DNA of 64,000 nucleotides from Tipula vernalis. Taxonomy: Eukaryota; Arthropoda; Insecta; Diptera; Tipulidae. The stretch lies in contig OY282558.1 of the NCBI GenBank assembly GCA_958295665.1, positions 114,008,838-114,072,837 of the forward strand, written 5' to 3'. Both the position numbers and the translations under genes were made by a program. Positions within the stretch are counted from its first letter, which is position 1. Each line of letters starts with the position of its first letter. Positions 35,470 to 49,118 of this stretch are shown one piece after another. The notes below the pieces were generated by a model. That model was not told where the DNA came from, did not search any database, and saw only the letters and a program-made list of their open reading frames with translations.

Positions 35470-38330
35470 CTAAGGTTAAGTAATTGTACTGCTACTGACG
35501 TATCGAACAATTTAAGGTTTGATATAAGTGAATCTCTTTAAACGGATATTACAGCTAACCAAGAATGATAATGAAATTATCGATTATCTCTGTAGTATCT
35601 TAACCTACAAGTTATTTCCTTAGGTAGCAGGACTTTAATAACAAAAATCGCTGATATTTGATTTGGAAATTAATTGGAACAAAATTTTCAAATTGAAAGT
35701 ATAACCCGTTAATAGTTAATTCGGTCGAAACTAAATTTAGGTTCGGCCAAGAAAATTAAGTGTTAGTTTCATTGATTGAACTATGTACGAGGATGCGACA
35801 AAATTATTTAAATAGCACGCTTGAAAAAATAGAAACAACAACAACAAATCAAACTCGTTTGGTCTTAACATATGTGCTATTTAAAATGACCTCCAAACGA
35901 AAAATGATCATAAAAAGTTAAATTAAAATTCATACTTCGCGCGCACACACCAGGTGAAAGTAAAACATATTTTTTCATTAATTACATAACAAATATTGCC
36001 ATATATGTATAAGCAATTCGTAAATTTATGCATGAATATATTTCAACTTGAAATGTAAATGTATTAATAAAGAGATCTTCAAGAGATAACCAAATTTTAA
36101 TTGGCTTGTGTGAAAACGGAAGCGATATCTAACTTTCAATCGTAATTTTGATTGCCTGCAAATTGTCGGCGTCGCTCTTTCAATATTTAGTCTATGAATT
36201 TAGGTCATTTAGTCACGTTTCGAATATCTAGCTAATCATCACCGCCATGCCATACCGATCACTACTGTATAAACAACTTTTCTTTTTATTTTCTAATTAT
36301 TTTTTTATTGTTTCGTTTGATGACATACGCGACCGGCAACAAATAAATAACATTATATACAAACATATATTCTTTTAAGTTACAATAAACTATCTCTATA
36401 ATTTATTTATAGCACTTGCTTTAGCTAAGTATTTATTTCTCTACATTAATTTAAAGTCATATGTTGTGTATCAACATAAATACATTTATTTTCAATGTAC
36501 ATATAGTGTAAACGAAGTGCTCATTTAAGAATCGAATATAAAACAGCTAATTCGTTATATAAATACCTACGTCGATAATATTCGTAGCTGTGTTATTAGG
36601 TTGTGATATAAATTATGAGGTCACTAAATAATTGTATAAACGCCATTTTTAAACTTCAATCACGCACATAATCTTTAAAAATAAATAATAAGACGTTCGC
36701 GTAACTTCCGTTACAAATTAAAAACCCATAAAAACTAAGTAAACAATTTTGCGAGTGGTCATCAAAAACAAAAAATTATTTTGTTTTGTGTACGAATTAA
36801 ATCGCGAAAAATGTCAATATCCGCGAAATTTTATTTATTGTTTTGAAATGTTTGGGCGGAAGTTTAGTATGAAGCGAAACCCTATATAAATCTAATCTAA
36901 TTTGATAAGCATAACAAAATTAGACTTTATTACAAATATATTACTTCAAAAATAGTTGAAACATTTTAATCGTGCATAAAAAATCCTTAATTTTTACTCT
37001 CATGAAAAATAACCCCACAAAAAATGCGAAGGCAAAGAAGAAGTCTTCCCGTCCCAAACATTTTATCGACTAAATAATTTAACCAAACCAAGCTCAAACA
37101 ACACAAAATTTACGAAAAATCCCAACAATTACTCCTCTCTTTTATTAACAAATTTTTTCTCGGCGATATTTTTTCTTTTTGTTTTCTTTACAAAATCTTA
37201 TTATTACTTGACCTCGTTCTCAAAAATAAAAAAAATTATGTATAGAAAAAAATAAATAAATAAAATAAATAACGAATACACGGAGACCCATATAAACATT
37301 AAGACAAGTATTGTTGTTGTACTACTTTTATATTTTATTCATCTTGTGAACGTTCCAAGTTGCAACAAATTTCATGCAACAATAAAAAACCAAATGCTTT
37401 CTTCTTACCAAAATATGTATAAAAAATAAATTAAAAAAAATCTGTTTTCCATAAAATTCCCCAAACGTCAGTTAATATGGCTTTGGTATATCTCTTCGGT
37501 CGCCGCGCCTAACCCAATACACATTACAAACCGAATTTAATCGATTTCTTCAAGATAAAGTATATAAATACGAAGAAGAAACGTTTTTCAAGTGAAAAGA
37601 TGCAGCATCAGGTCAAATTTTTTGTTTATTTTGTTCCTTTTGTATGTATAATCGACTCAAAAGAAAAAAAAAATTAAAGAGAAAATGTCGTTCGAAAGAC
37701 GAATAAATAACACGTGTGTATTAAGTAAGATATAAATGGAACACAAGTGAGGTTCACGCAAAAATGTTTTTTGTGTTCTTGAGAGTTTTTCCGCAATTAT
37801 AATATAAAATATAAAAACATAAATAACATTTTCAAACATGACTCATGTCAAAATTCCAGTGAATACGTTATTTTTTGTTAAAAATCCTAATATCTAATCA
37901 ATTTAAGATGAATTTTGGTGGTATTTTTGTGTACGATGATGATGTCATTTTATGTTTGTACGATAATGTAGGTTGAACATTTCTTGGGATGTGATTTGTT
38001 TTTATTCAATGTAATTTGGGTGCTGAAATAAAACGTCATAGTATTTTGAATGAAATATATGTACAACGTGTGTAGGATAATCTTTTGAGGCAATAAGATG
38101 TTTAGTAGGTGTTCTTACTGGAAATTAAATATCAATAATAATAGTATTACACAGCTTAACAATACAAAAAACCCCTACGACATCGAAAGGAAAAGAGTCC
38201 CAAAGATTTCTATATAAGAAAAGCATTATCCGATAGCTACATTCACATTGAAGATTTCGATGGAACCTCGTCAGACCATTCAGCATAGTCATCATGACGA
38301 TTAGTGAATTATTAATCAAAAAACGACATA
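35470..38330. other. AT-rich stretch with no supported gene
   Basis: No coding relic or terminal repeats recognised; A- and T-rich runs throughout. Confidence 0.5.
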
Positions 38331-38339
38331 GCTAACTAA

Positions 38340-38740
38340 CACCCCAATTCCCATAGTCGTGTCATTTCAGACGACGTGGCTTCAGTCACGGCACGTCGCT
38401 TGAAAGTTGATATTCTTAAAATCGGTTCAAGTGACACGACTGTAACTATAAAGATGTCGGCCAAATTACAAATAAAATCGTTTTAGAACAAAAAAGGATT
38501 AATCTAACAAACACTTATTTAAGCAAGTGAACAAAATTACAAAATTAAAAACATTTAAAAAATACTAGGACGAAAATGTAGCCCTTCAGTTTTGTTCTAG
38601 ACACCTGTCACTTACAAAATTCAAGTGACATCAGTCGTATAAAGTGATTTTAGGCGTAACAAACCACTAAGAGAATAGGAAAATTGATGTAACGTGACTA
38701 TAGTCATGAAAAATGACGTGATACGACTATAATTGGGGTG
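38340..38740 (+). mobile_element. MITE copy A, ends CACCCCAATTCCCATAGTCG
   Basis: A 401 bp palindromic element. The left tip caccccaattcccatagtcg is mirrored by the right end cgactataattggggtg. Left and right halves share further motifs around tcatgactatagtcacgtc, so much of it can fold on itself. Interior phrases such as gacacgactgtaactataaa recur in the same orientation in copy B (39145-39496). Non-coding. TAA lies before the left tip, but no matching repeat lies after the right tip because a partial third copy starts there. Confidence 0.85.
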
Positions 38741-38746
38741 CATGAC

Positions 38747-38834
38747 AATTGGGGTGGATGTAAGAGAATCGCAAAATTGATGTGGTGACTATAGTCATGA
38801 AAAATGACGTAATACGACCATGAGAATTGGGGTG
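38747..38834 (+). mobile_element. Partial MITE, right end only
   Basis: It repeats the right end of copy A in the same direction (aagagaatcgcaaaattgat through the tip gagaattggggtg). No left half is present. Its inverted counterpart is at 39070-39144. Confidence 0.75.
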
Positions 38835-39069
38835 TTTGAAAAATGAAACTTTTCCCGCAAAAAAATTTGGCATGCACCTCCTAACATATTACATTTAAAA
38901 AATTTTAAAAAATACTTTACCTGATTATGGCGACGCCCCAGTAAGTAAACCAGCGCCGTAAAATGTTGCATTATGAATGTCCGTCACTGAACTCATTCCA
39001 ACAGGACAGGAGGAAATGTTGAAGGATTTACTATCACAGAACTGATATTGCAGGCAAAATCCTACAAAC

Positions 39070-39144
39070 ACCCCAATTCTCATAGTCGTATCACGTCATT
39101 TTTCATGACTGTAGTCACGTCACAGCAATTTTCGTATTGTCTTA
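39070..39144 (-). mobile_element. Partial MITE, right end in reverse orientation
   Basis: caccccaattctcatagtcg followed by tatcacgtcatttttcatga is the reverse complement of the right end of the family. It directly precedes the tip of copy B. With 38747-38834 it forms an inverted pair around a 235 bp spacer. Confidence 0.72.
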
Positions 39145-39496
39145 CACCCCAATTCCCATAGTCGTGTCATTTCAGGCGACGTGACTTAAGTCACGTCATG
39201 TTGCATGAAAATTGATATTCTTGAAACCGGTTCAAATGATACGACTGTAACTATAAAGATGTGGGCCAAATTACAAATAACACAAAATTACACAATTAAA
39301 AACATTTTAAAAAAATATTCGGACAAAAATGTCGCCCTTCCATTTTGTTGTAGTCGCCTGTCACTTACAAAATTCAAGTGACATCTGTCGTATCAAGTGA
39401 CCTTAGACGTAACAGACGACTAAGAGAATAGAAAAATTGATGTGACGTGACTATAGTCATGAAAAATGACGTGATACGACTATGGGAATTGGGGTG
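39145..39496 (+). mobile_element. MITE copy B, TTA target duplication
   Basis: A 352 bp copy of the same family as 38340-38740, with tips caccccaattcccatagtcg and its mirror. TTA lies on both sides (39142-39144 and 39497-39499), which suggests a PIF/Harbinger-type three-base target. It is about 50 bp shorter than copy A through an internal deletion. The jockey-like coding trace begins directly after its right end. Confidence 0.85.
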
Positions 39497-39499
39497 TTA

Positions 39500-41190
39500 A
39501 TATAAAACTTATTGGGATCTTTTTCGGGAGCTGACTGAAACAAAAATCAACTTGAATGTACCAATAAAAAATCCTAAACAATTGGAAGATGAACTAGAAC
39601 TGCTTATTGAAATAATACAATCCGCAACCCATAACAGTTCGTCGATTAAGTAAACTGGCAAATTAATAGATCTTCAGAAAACAAGACAAAGCTTAACAAC
39701 TTATAAAATACTTACTAAAATCACTTATTAAAGGAGTTAAGAATGAGTCAATCAATAGATATTTGAGTAGTCCTATAGCAGAAAAAGACACTGACTACTC
39801 ACTTCGGAAGACAACAAAGGGGCCGAAAAGACCTACAAAATACCTCCAAAAGAATCCTGACAGAACCTGGGCTCCTACTAGTAGAAAAGGCTGATCTTTT
39901 GGCGGAGCATCTCGAAGAAATCTTCCAACCTCTTCCTAGAGAAACTGCTGATAAAAATATCACACTAGTTCCCAAGATTGATAAGCTAAATACAGAGAGA
40001 CCTAACCCAAAAAGGTACCAGGATATGAATGGATTCCGGTTTAAAATATATTCCACATTAATGGAAAGTTGCAGAAATAATAATGACAGCTGAACCAGGC
40101 AAACCACCTAATGATAAAGGCCTTATAGGGCAATTTCTTTACCGCCAACGAAGTCTGAGCTGTCTGAAAAATCACTTCTTAAAATAATTAAACCGTTAAT
40201 AGAGGAGAGAAAAGCACTTCACATTGAACAAGTACACAAAATCACAAACAAAATTAAAGGCGCGCTGGAAAGTACAAAATATGTTCAAGTATTTTTTGAC
40301 TAAGACACAAGGGAGTTAGACTACAAATTCCAGAGGGACTTACCAAAGCAGTTTCACAACATCCTTTAGCCTCATATTTAACATACAAATCACGGCGGGA
40401 GAACCACAATGCTTGTTGGGGCCAATTTTGTATTTACTATATACAAGAGACCTACCAACACCAAGAGGAGGAACTATTGCAACATTTGGTTATGGTACAG
40501 TGATCCTGGCAATTGTAGATAATGTTAAAGAGCTAACCAGCAAACTATAGAGAATCACTACTGAGGTTTGTAACTGGATAAAACGAAACGAAATCCGTTC
40601 ACATCGACTTCGAATCGAAAGATTAACTGATTTTCAATAGAATTTAATTCAAAAAAGGTTCCGTGTGTCAATATAGTCAAATATTTAGGTATGATTCTTG
40701 ACGCTAAGTTAAATTGGAAAGAATACGAGAAAAAGAAACAGCAAGAACTTAACATTAGATTCAGAAAAATGTATTGGCTTATTGGGAGAAACTAAGAGAA
40801 AAATGTATTGGCTTATTGGGAGCTAATTATTCACAATAAATTGGTTCTTTATCGGCAAATTCTGAAACCTATATGGACGTGCAGGATCCAGCTCTGGGGA
40901 TGTACTAGGAAAACGAACGTCATAACAATTCAGACGTTCCAAAACAACGTTCTGCGGAGTATTATTGATATGCCTTAGTACGTAGGAAATGCAGAACTTC
41001 GTCGAGACTTAAGGATGGAATACGTCAGCGAGGAAATTAATAAGCATGCCTTGAAACACGCGGTACATCTTCAGCAAAATAAAAACAGTGAGATACGTTT
41101 GCTGAACCGGCCAATGTAAAATGTGATGAGAATATAATGGGAACCAATGGATTACAACATCCCATTTTATGTAATGTTATATGAAAGATA
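39500..41190 (+). pseudogene. Second jockey-like LINE ORF2 relic
   Basis: Plus-strand relic of the same Jockey group as 29057-30870. It starts in the linker (YWDLFRELTETKINLNVPI, 39510-39570), then ADLLAEHLEEIFQPLPRET near 39890. It continues with traces of the reverse transcriptase: PGKPPND and ISLPPTKSELSEKSLLK (40095-40180), IKPLIEERKALH, ERVQKIT-like, GEPQCLLGPILYLLYTRDLP with frame breaks (40390-40460), PCVNIVKYLGMILDAKLNWKE (40665-40725), KMYWLIG twice in tandem (40765-40820), and LVLYRQILKPIWT (40845-40875). A 34 bp segment containing KMYWLIG is duplicated. The catalytic FADD block is lost (FGYGTV). The endonuclease is absent. Many stops; clearly dead. Confidence 0.85.
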
Positions 41191-41249
41191 AATTACTAGA
41201 TGGTTTTGTAAATCAGGTGTAATATTATATAAAAAAAATACATAAAACT

Positions 41250-42140
41250 TTGTCAACAATCGGCTTCGATCCTGAGAAAGCTATTCGTATTGTCATAGAC
41301 AACCGGAATGTGCTAAATCGTTCTCTACGTCGAGCCGCCTGGCTAACGTTCTCTTTGCTGCACTATTCCTTCAGAATCAGCATGCATAACGTGGCCGAGC
41401 TGAGTAAGAAGAGTGTAAGTGACATGTCTGAGTGAAAGAGACATGTCTAAGATTAGGGCACAATCCTCTAATTTCTTATAAAAAATTACACGAATTGTGT
41501 TCATACTGAGTTACTGAACCTTCATTACTGAATTGTTGTATGTACTTTAAAAATTCGCTTAGTGGTTCTCCTAACAAGGACCGCTTTGTTTTTCTGTGCG
41601 ATTGTAAAACGAATTTACGCTTCTCTGTGATTTTGTTGCTCGACAGCGAGTTGATCCTCTGCTATCGTAACCTCTCATAACAGAAGACCTTGGAATTATT
41701 GTTTTGTATCTTCATTTATCAGACCTTCACAGTTGAAGCGTTCGTGCGCTTTCCTGTGACACAGACATGTAGAAAACTGCCAGCATAACCTTGCAGTGAC
41801 TGAGTAATAATCACTGATAAGATGTTAAGTCTTGGACCAACTGAGCCCGTCCTTTTGAAATTAACTCATGGTCAATTTGGCTTCGGCAAGTCTTCCTTAG
41901 ATAAGTCCATGTTTCCCAATAGATGTTCCTGTGTTGAAAGAATGTGGTAGAGACTATGAAATTGTGTGCAATCGCAAAGTACGTCATTCTCGCACCATTA
42001 TCGTCTGTTTTCACTTAAGTCAGTCTGATTTTTGCCGGCTGGAGCAATAAAGTCATTAATCACCAGTCTGACGTGAGAAAATGAGTATTTATCGTTGGGT
42101 TGACTAACTTCAATGAGCGCTTGTACGGAGATTTTCGACC
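41250..42140. repeat. GC-richer dispersed repeat, possibly an LTR remnant
   Basis: This block has much higher GC than its flanks. Its last 150 bp share phrases in the same order with 51760-51940: accattat.g.c, aataaagtc, atcaccagtctgacgt and ttatcgttgggtt. The AATAAA signal followed by shared sequence would fit the R-U5 part of a solo long terminal repeat, but I cannot define the ends. A 61-codon open frame at 41250-41435 has no recognisable motif. Confidence 0.4.
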
Positions 42141-42554
42141 GGCTGGCTAATTTCTGGAAATTAGATGGAAATTAAATGTGCATTTAAGCTGTTTTTCTAA
42201 TATATTAACTTTTCTGATTTTCCTGTCAAAAACCAATTAGAATATTAATCGACCGATATTAATACCGAATTTGGGATCTATGTTTACTTAAAAAAATCTA
42301 AAACACTTTTCACTGTTTGACATAAGCCTACTTTGACATAAGAATTTCACCCAAATCAAGCTGTTTTCCAGGCAGTGATAAATTTTCAACCTTAAAATTT
42401 AAATAAAGGCTTAAGCCTGGAAAGTGGCAAGTCGCTAAATTGTATCACTTAAGTAAGCCTAATTATTGCTCATATTCTGAATTATTTTTTCAAATAATTT
42501 ATTTTTCCCATTTCAAAATTTTTTGAAAAAAATGAAAAAGAACAATTAAGTATG

Positions 42555-42990
42555 GGTGGCGCCTAGGAAATGCGGCCATCTTACGATTTATGCATTCAAC
42601 AAGTACCTAATAAAATCGTGGGACTAATGGTTTAGGGTGGTTTCAGTAATGATGGTTTAAGTGACCTGGCCTTTACAGATACAAAAATAACCGCAGATGT
42701 GAACCTGGATATTCATAAAAACCATCAGTTTTTTCGATATATTAATCCTTTTAAATCCTTTTTATGTTCTGGATAAAATCTAGTCTTATATTAATCTCAA
42801 TGAAAATATATGGGATATTATGAAGAATAAAGCCTCCTAAAATAATCTGGATAATACGATAAAATCAAGTATTACTTAATGATGATGTTATTGAAAATGT
42901 TATTGAATCCAAGAGCAACAGATGTACAGCGGTAACGGTAACTAGCGGTAATAGTAAATGGCGGTCATGCTAAATATTTAATTGTAAGAT
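42555..42990 (+). pseudogene. Old Tc1-like transposase relic (catalytic half)
   Basis: The plus strand near 42630 reads GLMV, stop, GGFSNDGLSDLAFTDTKITA and then DVNLDIHKNHQ. This fits the Tc1 block VMVWGxFSxxGxGxLxFID followed by YxxIL. Further on, NENIWDIMKNKA (42808-42845) fits PIENLWxxMK, with N in place of I next to the catalytic E, which is kept. SKSNRCTAV near 42910 fits the C-terminal SMPxRCxAV. The second catalytic block is not recognisable. Several stops and frame breaks. No terminal repeats found. Confidence 0.6.
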
Positions 42991-43340
42991 TAGGATTTAA
43001 ACATTTTAAGAAAATAAAGGGCTAAATAACAAAAAAAAATACGCCATGGTGTTAGTAACATTAACTTCGTGAACAAAAAAAAATCATTCTTAACTTACAA
43101 ATTTAAATAATTTATTATTACAGATTGTTTAGTTTTTGTGACACTTAAATAAAATAATGTGACTTAAGTCTACGTTAAAAGCGTGAATATGTTCAACCAT
43201 GGTCTATGAATTGAATTATCTAGGGTTGAAATATTGTATTAATTTGTGACATAGTCTTAAAATGTAGGTTATGTTTCCGTTTAATTAAACGTGATTAAGG
43301 CAAAAAGCGGCGATTTTACAATAAATAAATAAAAACAGAG

Positions 43341-43483
43341 AGGCTATTTATGAATTCGATTCGAACGTATTCGACTCTTCGAAATATAAGATTCGTATTT
43401 GATTTAAATATGAAACGAACAAACAAGAATTATATTCTTCGAAGACTCGATTACCTTTAAATCGAGAATTCACAAATAGCCCC
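43341..43483. mobile_element. ~143 bp inverted-repeat element
   Basis: ggctatttatgaattcgat (43342) is mirrored near 43461-43482 by a segment whose reverse complement is ggctatttgtgaattctcga. Between them lie further ttcgaa/tattcg motifs, so it can fold. No clear target duplication. Confidence 0.6.
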
Positions 43484-43489
43484 CCAGGA

Positions 43490-46400
43490 TAAATTGGCGA
43501 GCCACCCCGACTTGAAGTATTAAATAAATGTCAATTCAATGACAAATTTTACACGAAAAAGTTCGTGGGAATCAAAACAACTAAGTAACGCATACCATAG
43601 GGCTGTCAAAGAAGCCAAAACAAATCAAGTACCATTCACAATGAAAGAAGCGTGTTCATTATAAAATAACCAGAACAAACTACAATATAAAGCAATAAAT
43701 AATTTGAAATTCATCTCAACAAAAGTCTTATGAGACATATTCGTATAAGGAATAATTTCAAATTGTTAAATTCTTTTCAGCGTTAACCATCTTTAACCGA
43801 TAAAAAGTTGCGTCAAACTTAAGAAAACCAGATTACGTCAGAGAAGATACAATTACGTTACAGTTTAAAATTATAAATTACCTAATTAAAATAATTCAGG
43901 TTTGTCAAATAATGCATCTAGTTACACTTCAATAATTTAATAATAGTCCAACACTTGTGTCGCCCCTTCCTTCATATCATATGTCTCATGTCTCATATTA
44001 TTTATTTTTTAAATACACACGACTTTTACCGTCTTTGGTCATTTCACCTAGTAAATTATCAAAACAATTTGATGAAATTCAACATCCATCACATAAATAC
44101 AGTACAACAGCGAGGCTATATGCTAATTTATTTTGTTAAAGTTATAATTTTGATGTAACTTATGAATAAATTGAAATTACGCTTTAAAATTTATTCAAGC
44201 TGAACATTTTTTTTTTTTAATATTTTTACTACACTATAATTTTGCTGATCGGTAATGGCAATGGTGTTACTAGTTGTTGTTTGTGTACAAATGAAATAAA
44301 ATCGATTAAAAGTTTATGTTACTAATTAATTTTATTGAGCAAAAAAATATTCAAGGAATTCTAATCGTGCAATGAACTAGTCGGCAGTGAATTCTATATA
44401 CTGAATATTATAAACAATTAAATCTGAACCATTGTGTCATCATATCAAACGTTTTTTTTTTTTTTTGTTCTGTTTAGTTTTTATTATAAGTTTTATGAAC
44501 CTTGAAAACTATATAAATTTTAAGTTCATGTGGTTTCGAATGTAATATGATTACAAAAGCATATTTAATACTTATATACTTTGTAGTTTATAAATCTCGT
44601 ATCATGAAACTAGTTTTTCTGGTATTGATAATTAATTCATTAAATAATTTAGTAGTGGTGTATACTAAACATGTATTTATAGTGGATATTACGATTAGGT
44701 GTTCAAGGCAGTATTGACGGCACAGTTTTACTAAAAAAAAGGTGTACATATTATACACAATACAAGCAAATGCCTTTTTTTACCTGGTATCAGAGTGTCG
44801 TGTAGTAAAATTTAATCTCTAATATTTTTCTATTGTACATACAATATTCTATTTCCATAAGTAAACAATCGAAACTATATCACACACATGTTCGGGTTCA
44901 AATCTAATATTAAAATGGCTTGCATGTGTAAAATTTTGATTTAGAATAGAAATCTGTTTTTAGAAACATCTTAAAGAAAAATAAATCATTTGGCAAAGCA
45001 TATTTTTGAGTTTAATGTTTGTGTTTTTTTTTTTTTTTTTTACTATACAGTTACAGTCGATAATTTAGTACATTTGACGTCAATAAAGCAAGAACCGACT
45101 TAATACAGTCTACTACTTATTGGCATACGGCCAAAATATGTGCTAAGAATTTTCAATTTGCCTTCAAATATTATATTATTCACAGATAAATGGAGTCAAA
45201 GAACACAAATTTAGCACGACAATTTGCCGATCACGACTGTACCCTAAAAGTCAATGTTTTATGTACAATTTCTATTGTTTACAGTTAGTAAGGTTTCATA
45301 AACGATAGTTTGTAAACGACCTTTATGTTATATAGTTTTCCTCTATTGCCTCTCCGATTACGCGTTTCAATTTTATAATGTAAAACTAAAAGAAAATAAA
45401 ACTCTTAAAGATTACGTAAATATTCAGTACATTATTGTTGCTTAATATATACAGCAATTATATTTACAGTGTACGTTAGTGTAAAGAAAATAGCAATACT
45501 TGTTTTTTGTATAATTAAAATATTGAATGATGCAGTGATTTTCGTCTCGATTTATCATTGTTTAACGACTCGACATACAGGTGTCAGTAAGAAAATGCTG
45601 ACTTAAGTCACTTACGCAAAATAAGCCATTTGATTGGTTGATATACTGATTTTAAACCATATAGGCTGCGATCGAATTTTAGTATTCGTTTTTTGTTAAA
45701 TTAAGCGTTTTTCTGTTTTGACGTTAAAAACTCCCAAAAATGAATCGAGAATTCCCCAAATTTAACAAAAATGCTTTTTACAAATTGGTTTAGGAAGTAG
45801 AGCAGGTACCCTTAAAAAACAGCTGGCCCAAGGCACGGGATACTCTAAATGCAGCACTGTATACATATATCGGTGTAAAACCGATATTTTGATAGTCAAA
45901 TCAAAGTACAATAAATATAAAATAGAATAAAATTATATTTAATTTTATATGGTAGAATAAAACATTTATGACAGCGGTATTGTTGATATATTCGTCCTTT
46001 AAATTTTTTATGTAAAATAAACTGTGATTGATAGTAAAATACTATTTTGCTGTTACACCTCTACGTTGTAAAACCCGTAACAGTCAGTGATTACTTGAAA
46101 TTGTTATAATAAAACCATTTGCTTATATGCATTCCACCTATTGTGTACCGCAATTTAATCCTGGTAACCTTGTAATTACCTAAAATAATGTACACCGAAA
46201 CCATGACGAAACCCTAATTATATTTTGCACATTTCCACACGTGCCTTTCTCCACACAAAAAAATATTTAAGTACCAAGAAAGAAGAAGTATTAAAGAATA
46301 TAGAATTTTCGTAACACACTTACCATTATATTTTTCCAAGTTTACACGAGTTCCACAAACGTAAATTAGTTTGTTGTTGCTGCGTGTACAAATTTTAAAT

Positions 46401-48280
46401 TTATTCCAAATAAAAATTAATGAAGTAGAGAAGATCTACAACCACTTATATACTCTCTCGTTAAATAAATAATTTATATAACTTATATAATTTTTTTTTT
46501 TTAACTTTTTAACTCTAAACAAATCAACTTTATAATTTTCTTTTGATTTTTTATATATTAATATTATTATTTATGATTTATTTATTTAAATAACAATTAT
46601 ATAATGCACATAAAATTTTATTTTTTCTACACTATTATTTATAGCTCACATTTTAATTTATATAAATAAGTAACGAAAAATTTAAAAAATACACAGGCAC
46701 TGCACTTACTGTCCTTTTTAATCAAACATCTTTTCTGCTTATCTTAAGTTTTGTATACAAACTATATTTATACTAATTAATTGATTTTACTTGTAATGTA
46801 TTATATATAAATGTCTAGGTAAATAACAAAATATATAATAAACAGAAACAGTATTAGAGCAAAAAAAAAAACATAAAATTTGAAAAATAAAAAATAAAAA
46901 ATGTTTGAACAAGCAACAATTTTCTTAGTAAATTATTTTATTCCTTCCGGCATATTTTTCATGGCTACACAGCAAACATCTGAAATGATAGAAAATAAAC
47001 ACGATTATTATTAGCGTAATACACAAATTGGCAAAAAAAATTATTAACATGTGAGGTTTCACTATTTTTACTAAATAAATAGTTTTCTTCACACCTTATT
47101 ATTATTTATGGCATTTCACCATACGGTGTCCTCATGTCATTCTCAACTAATTTAACTCACATCATTATCCATTACATTTCCATAAATTTTCATTATTTAC
47201 TACTACTTACAAACCAACACACACATCTCATATCTCACTTGTAACTCATTTTATTTATGTTGTAATTCAATTTATCATCCATTTAATTTGGAAACATTCC
47301 AGGAATTTTTCTAAGAAATTTCTGAAAAAAATTTCAAATATGCGATTCAATTTTTTTATGAGTTTTATAAGTAAATTTGGTTTAGTGGCCATTAATCTAA
47401 TTTGATTTGGTAAACGACATAAACAAACGCTATTCTCATTTTGAAATTAATTTTTCTAAAAGTTCCACGGAATGGAACGAATGAAATAATAACTGAAACA
47501 GATCCGACTTTATTTTAAAGTTAATTGAGTTATTATTAAAAATATAGCCAAAACTCTAGATTTTTAAGAGAAATATAATTATGAAAATTCTTGGCCTCAC
47601 AATATTTAGCTTTAAAAATTCAAGTCACAAAATTTATACCTTTAATAGCATCTAAAATCGCAAACGCTAGAACTAAATGTGAAAGATTAACAATGAAAAT
47701 ATATTTCAGCCATTTTCAAAAAATTGATTTACTCATTTAAGTCAGTGCTTTCTAGTAAGCATAATAGGCCGTATTTCAAAATTTAAAATTGTATTATTTT
47801 TGATTTTTTAATACAAATTCTAATAGATAGCGAGAAAATAACATAATATAACATGGTGGCATTGCTTCGTATTAATTGCAATAAAAATGATTTTGTGGTT
47901 TTATTTTCCCGCTTCCTGTTTAAGTTTGCCTTGAAAAATAAAACTAACATAACTTCGGGTAACGACAGTATGTTGGATAAAGTACTGCCAATGGTGCTTT
48001 GTTGTCAGTGTTAATTGCTAATTGATTTGTAGGAGGTAATCTCCCAGGAAGTAAATATTGAATAAGTATATGCATATGAGAGAATTGTAATTGAGGTCTA
48101 TGTTTATAAAAATGTTTCCCTCAAGTTCTTCATTGTCTTTGCCTTCTTACTTTACATTGTGGAAGAATTGGCGTAAAAACTCTCTCGATTAGGCGTAGAT
48201 TTCCAACTCGCGTGTTATTATTGGAATTTGTTTGACATGCTTCCAAAGGCGGATTTCACAAATAATACTGTTATCAATAA
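43490..48280. other. AT-rich stretch with no supported gene
   Basis: Long T runs (for example 44209-44219, 44453-44466 and 45026-45041) and AT-rich low-complexity sequence. No coding relic that I can name. Confidence 0.5.
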
Positions 48281-48284
48281 TAAT

Positions 48285-48710
48285 CATACATTCCATCATA
48301 GTTACCATCGTACCATTATACCATAAACCATCATACTATACTGCCACCATACCATAATACAGTCATACGATCAAACCAACGTATCGTCCAAACGCCATAT
48401 GATTATAGCAATATAACATCACCCCACCATACCATCATACAATAATAACATTATACCGGCTTACCATCAAACCATCTCAACATTGTACCATGCTACCATC
48501 ATCCCTTCATACCTCAGAAAATCATACCACCATGTATATATTCATAACATCCCCAAACCATCAAAACCATAATACCATCATACCATTATACCATAATATC
48601 ATCAAACCACCCTACCATCGTACCATCATACAATCAAACCATCATTACATCATACCATCCACACCATCTTACCATCGTATGTCATCAGTTCATCACTATT
48701 ACCATGACAA
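48285..48710. repeat. Degenerate CCAT/ACCATCAT satellite-like tract
   Basis: About 420 bp dominated by accatcat, accataat and catacca words, with many substitutions and no exact period over the whole tract. The 88-codon open frame at 48490-48756 is a translation of this repeat (rich in H, N, P, I, Y) and not a gene. Confidence 0.85.
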
Positions 48711-48829
48711 CCACAATCCCTCCATGGTAACTTTGAACCTGATTATGAACACATAACAAGGAACTGAAGGTTGGAGAAGTTAGCGTCATTAGGTCTTATG
48801 TAAAGTAAAATAATTTTGTAAAGTTTGTT

Positions 48830-48871
48830 AAATACAAATCCACACCCCCACAGGGGTGTGGATTTGTATTT
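48830..48871. repeat. Perfect 19 bp hairpin with four-base loop
   Basis: aaatacaaatccacacccc (48830-48848), loop caca, then the exact reverse complement (48853-48871). The stem is GC-rich next to the loop. Confidence 0.9.
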
Positions 48872-49118
48872 TGTATAAATGTCAGACATAGAAACACTCA
48901 CTTGTATATAAATATATGTATAAGTATGTAGATATGTATTAAAAAATATTCAAATAATTTTCATCGTAAGTAAAGCGCACTTTTCATAAAAAAACAGTTA
49001 TGATTTCAGAATAACCAAAATTTAAAATACGAGTAGCTTTTTCGCTACTAAGGAAATATTTCCAAAAGGGTATAAGCAGGTGGAAAAAATTCCCTACATT
49101 CAAAAATGTCAATCATTA

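Noticed and set aside
48490..48756. 88-codon open frame rich in H, N and P
   Set aside because: It runs through the CCAT repeat tract, so its composition follows from the repeat.
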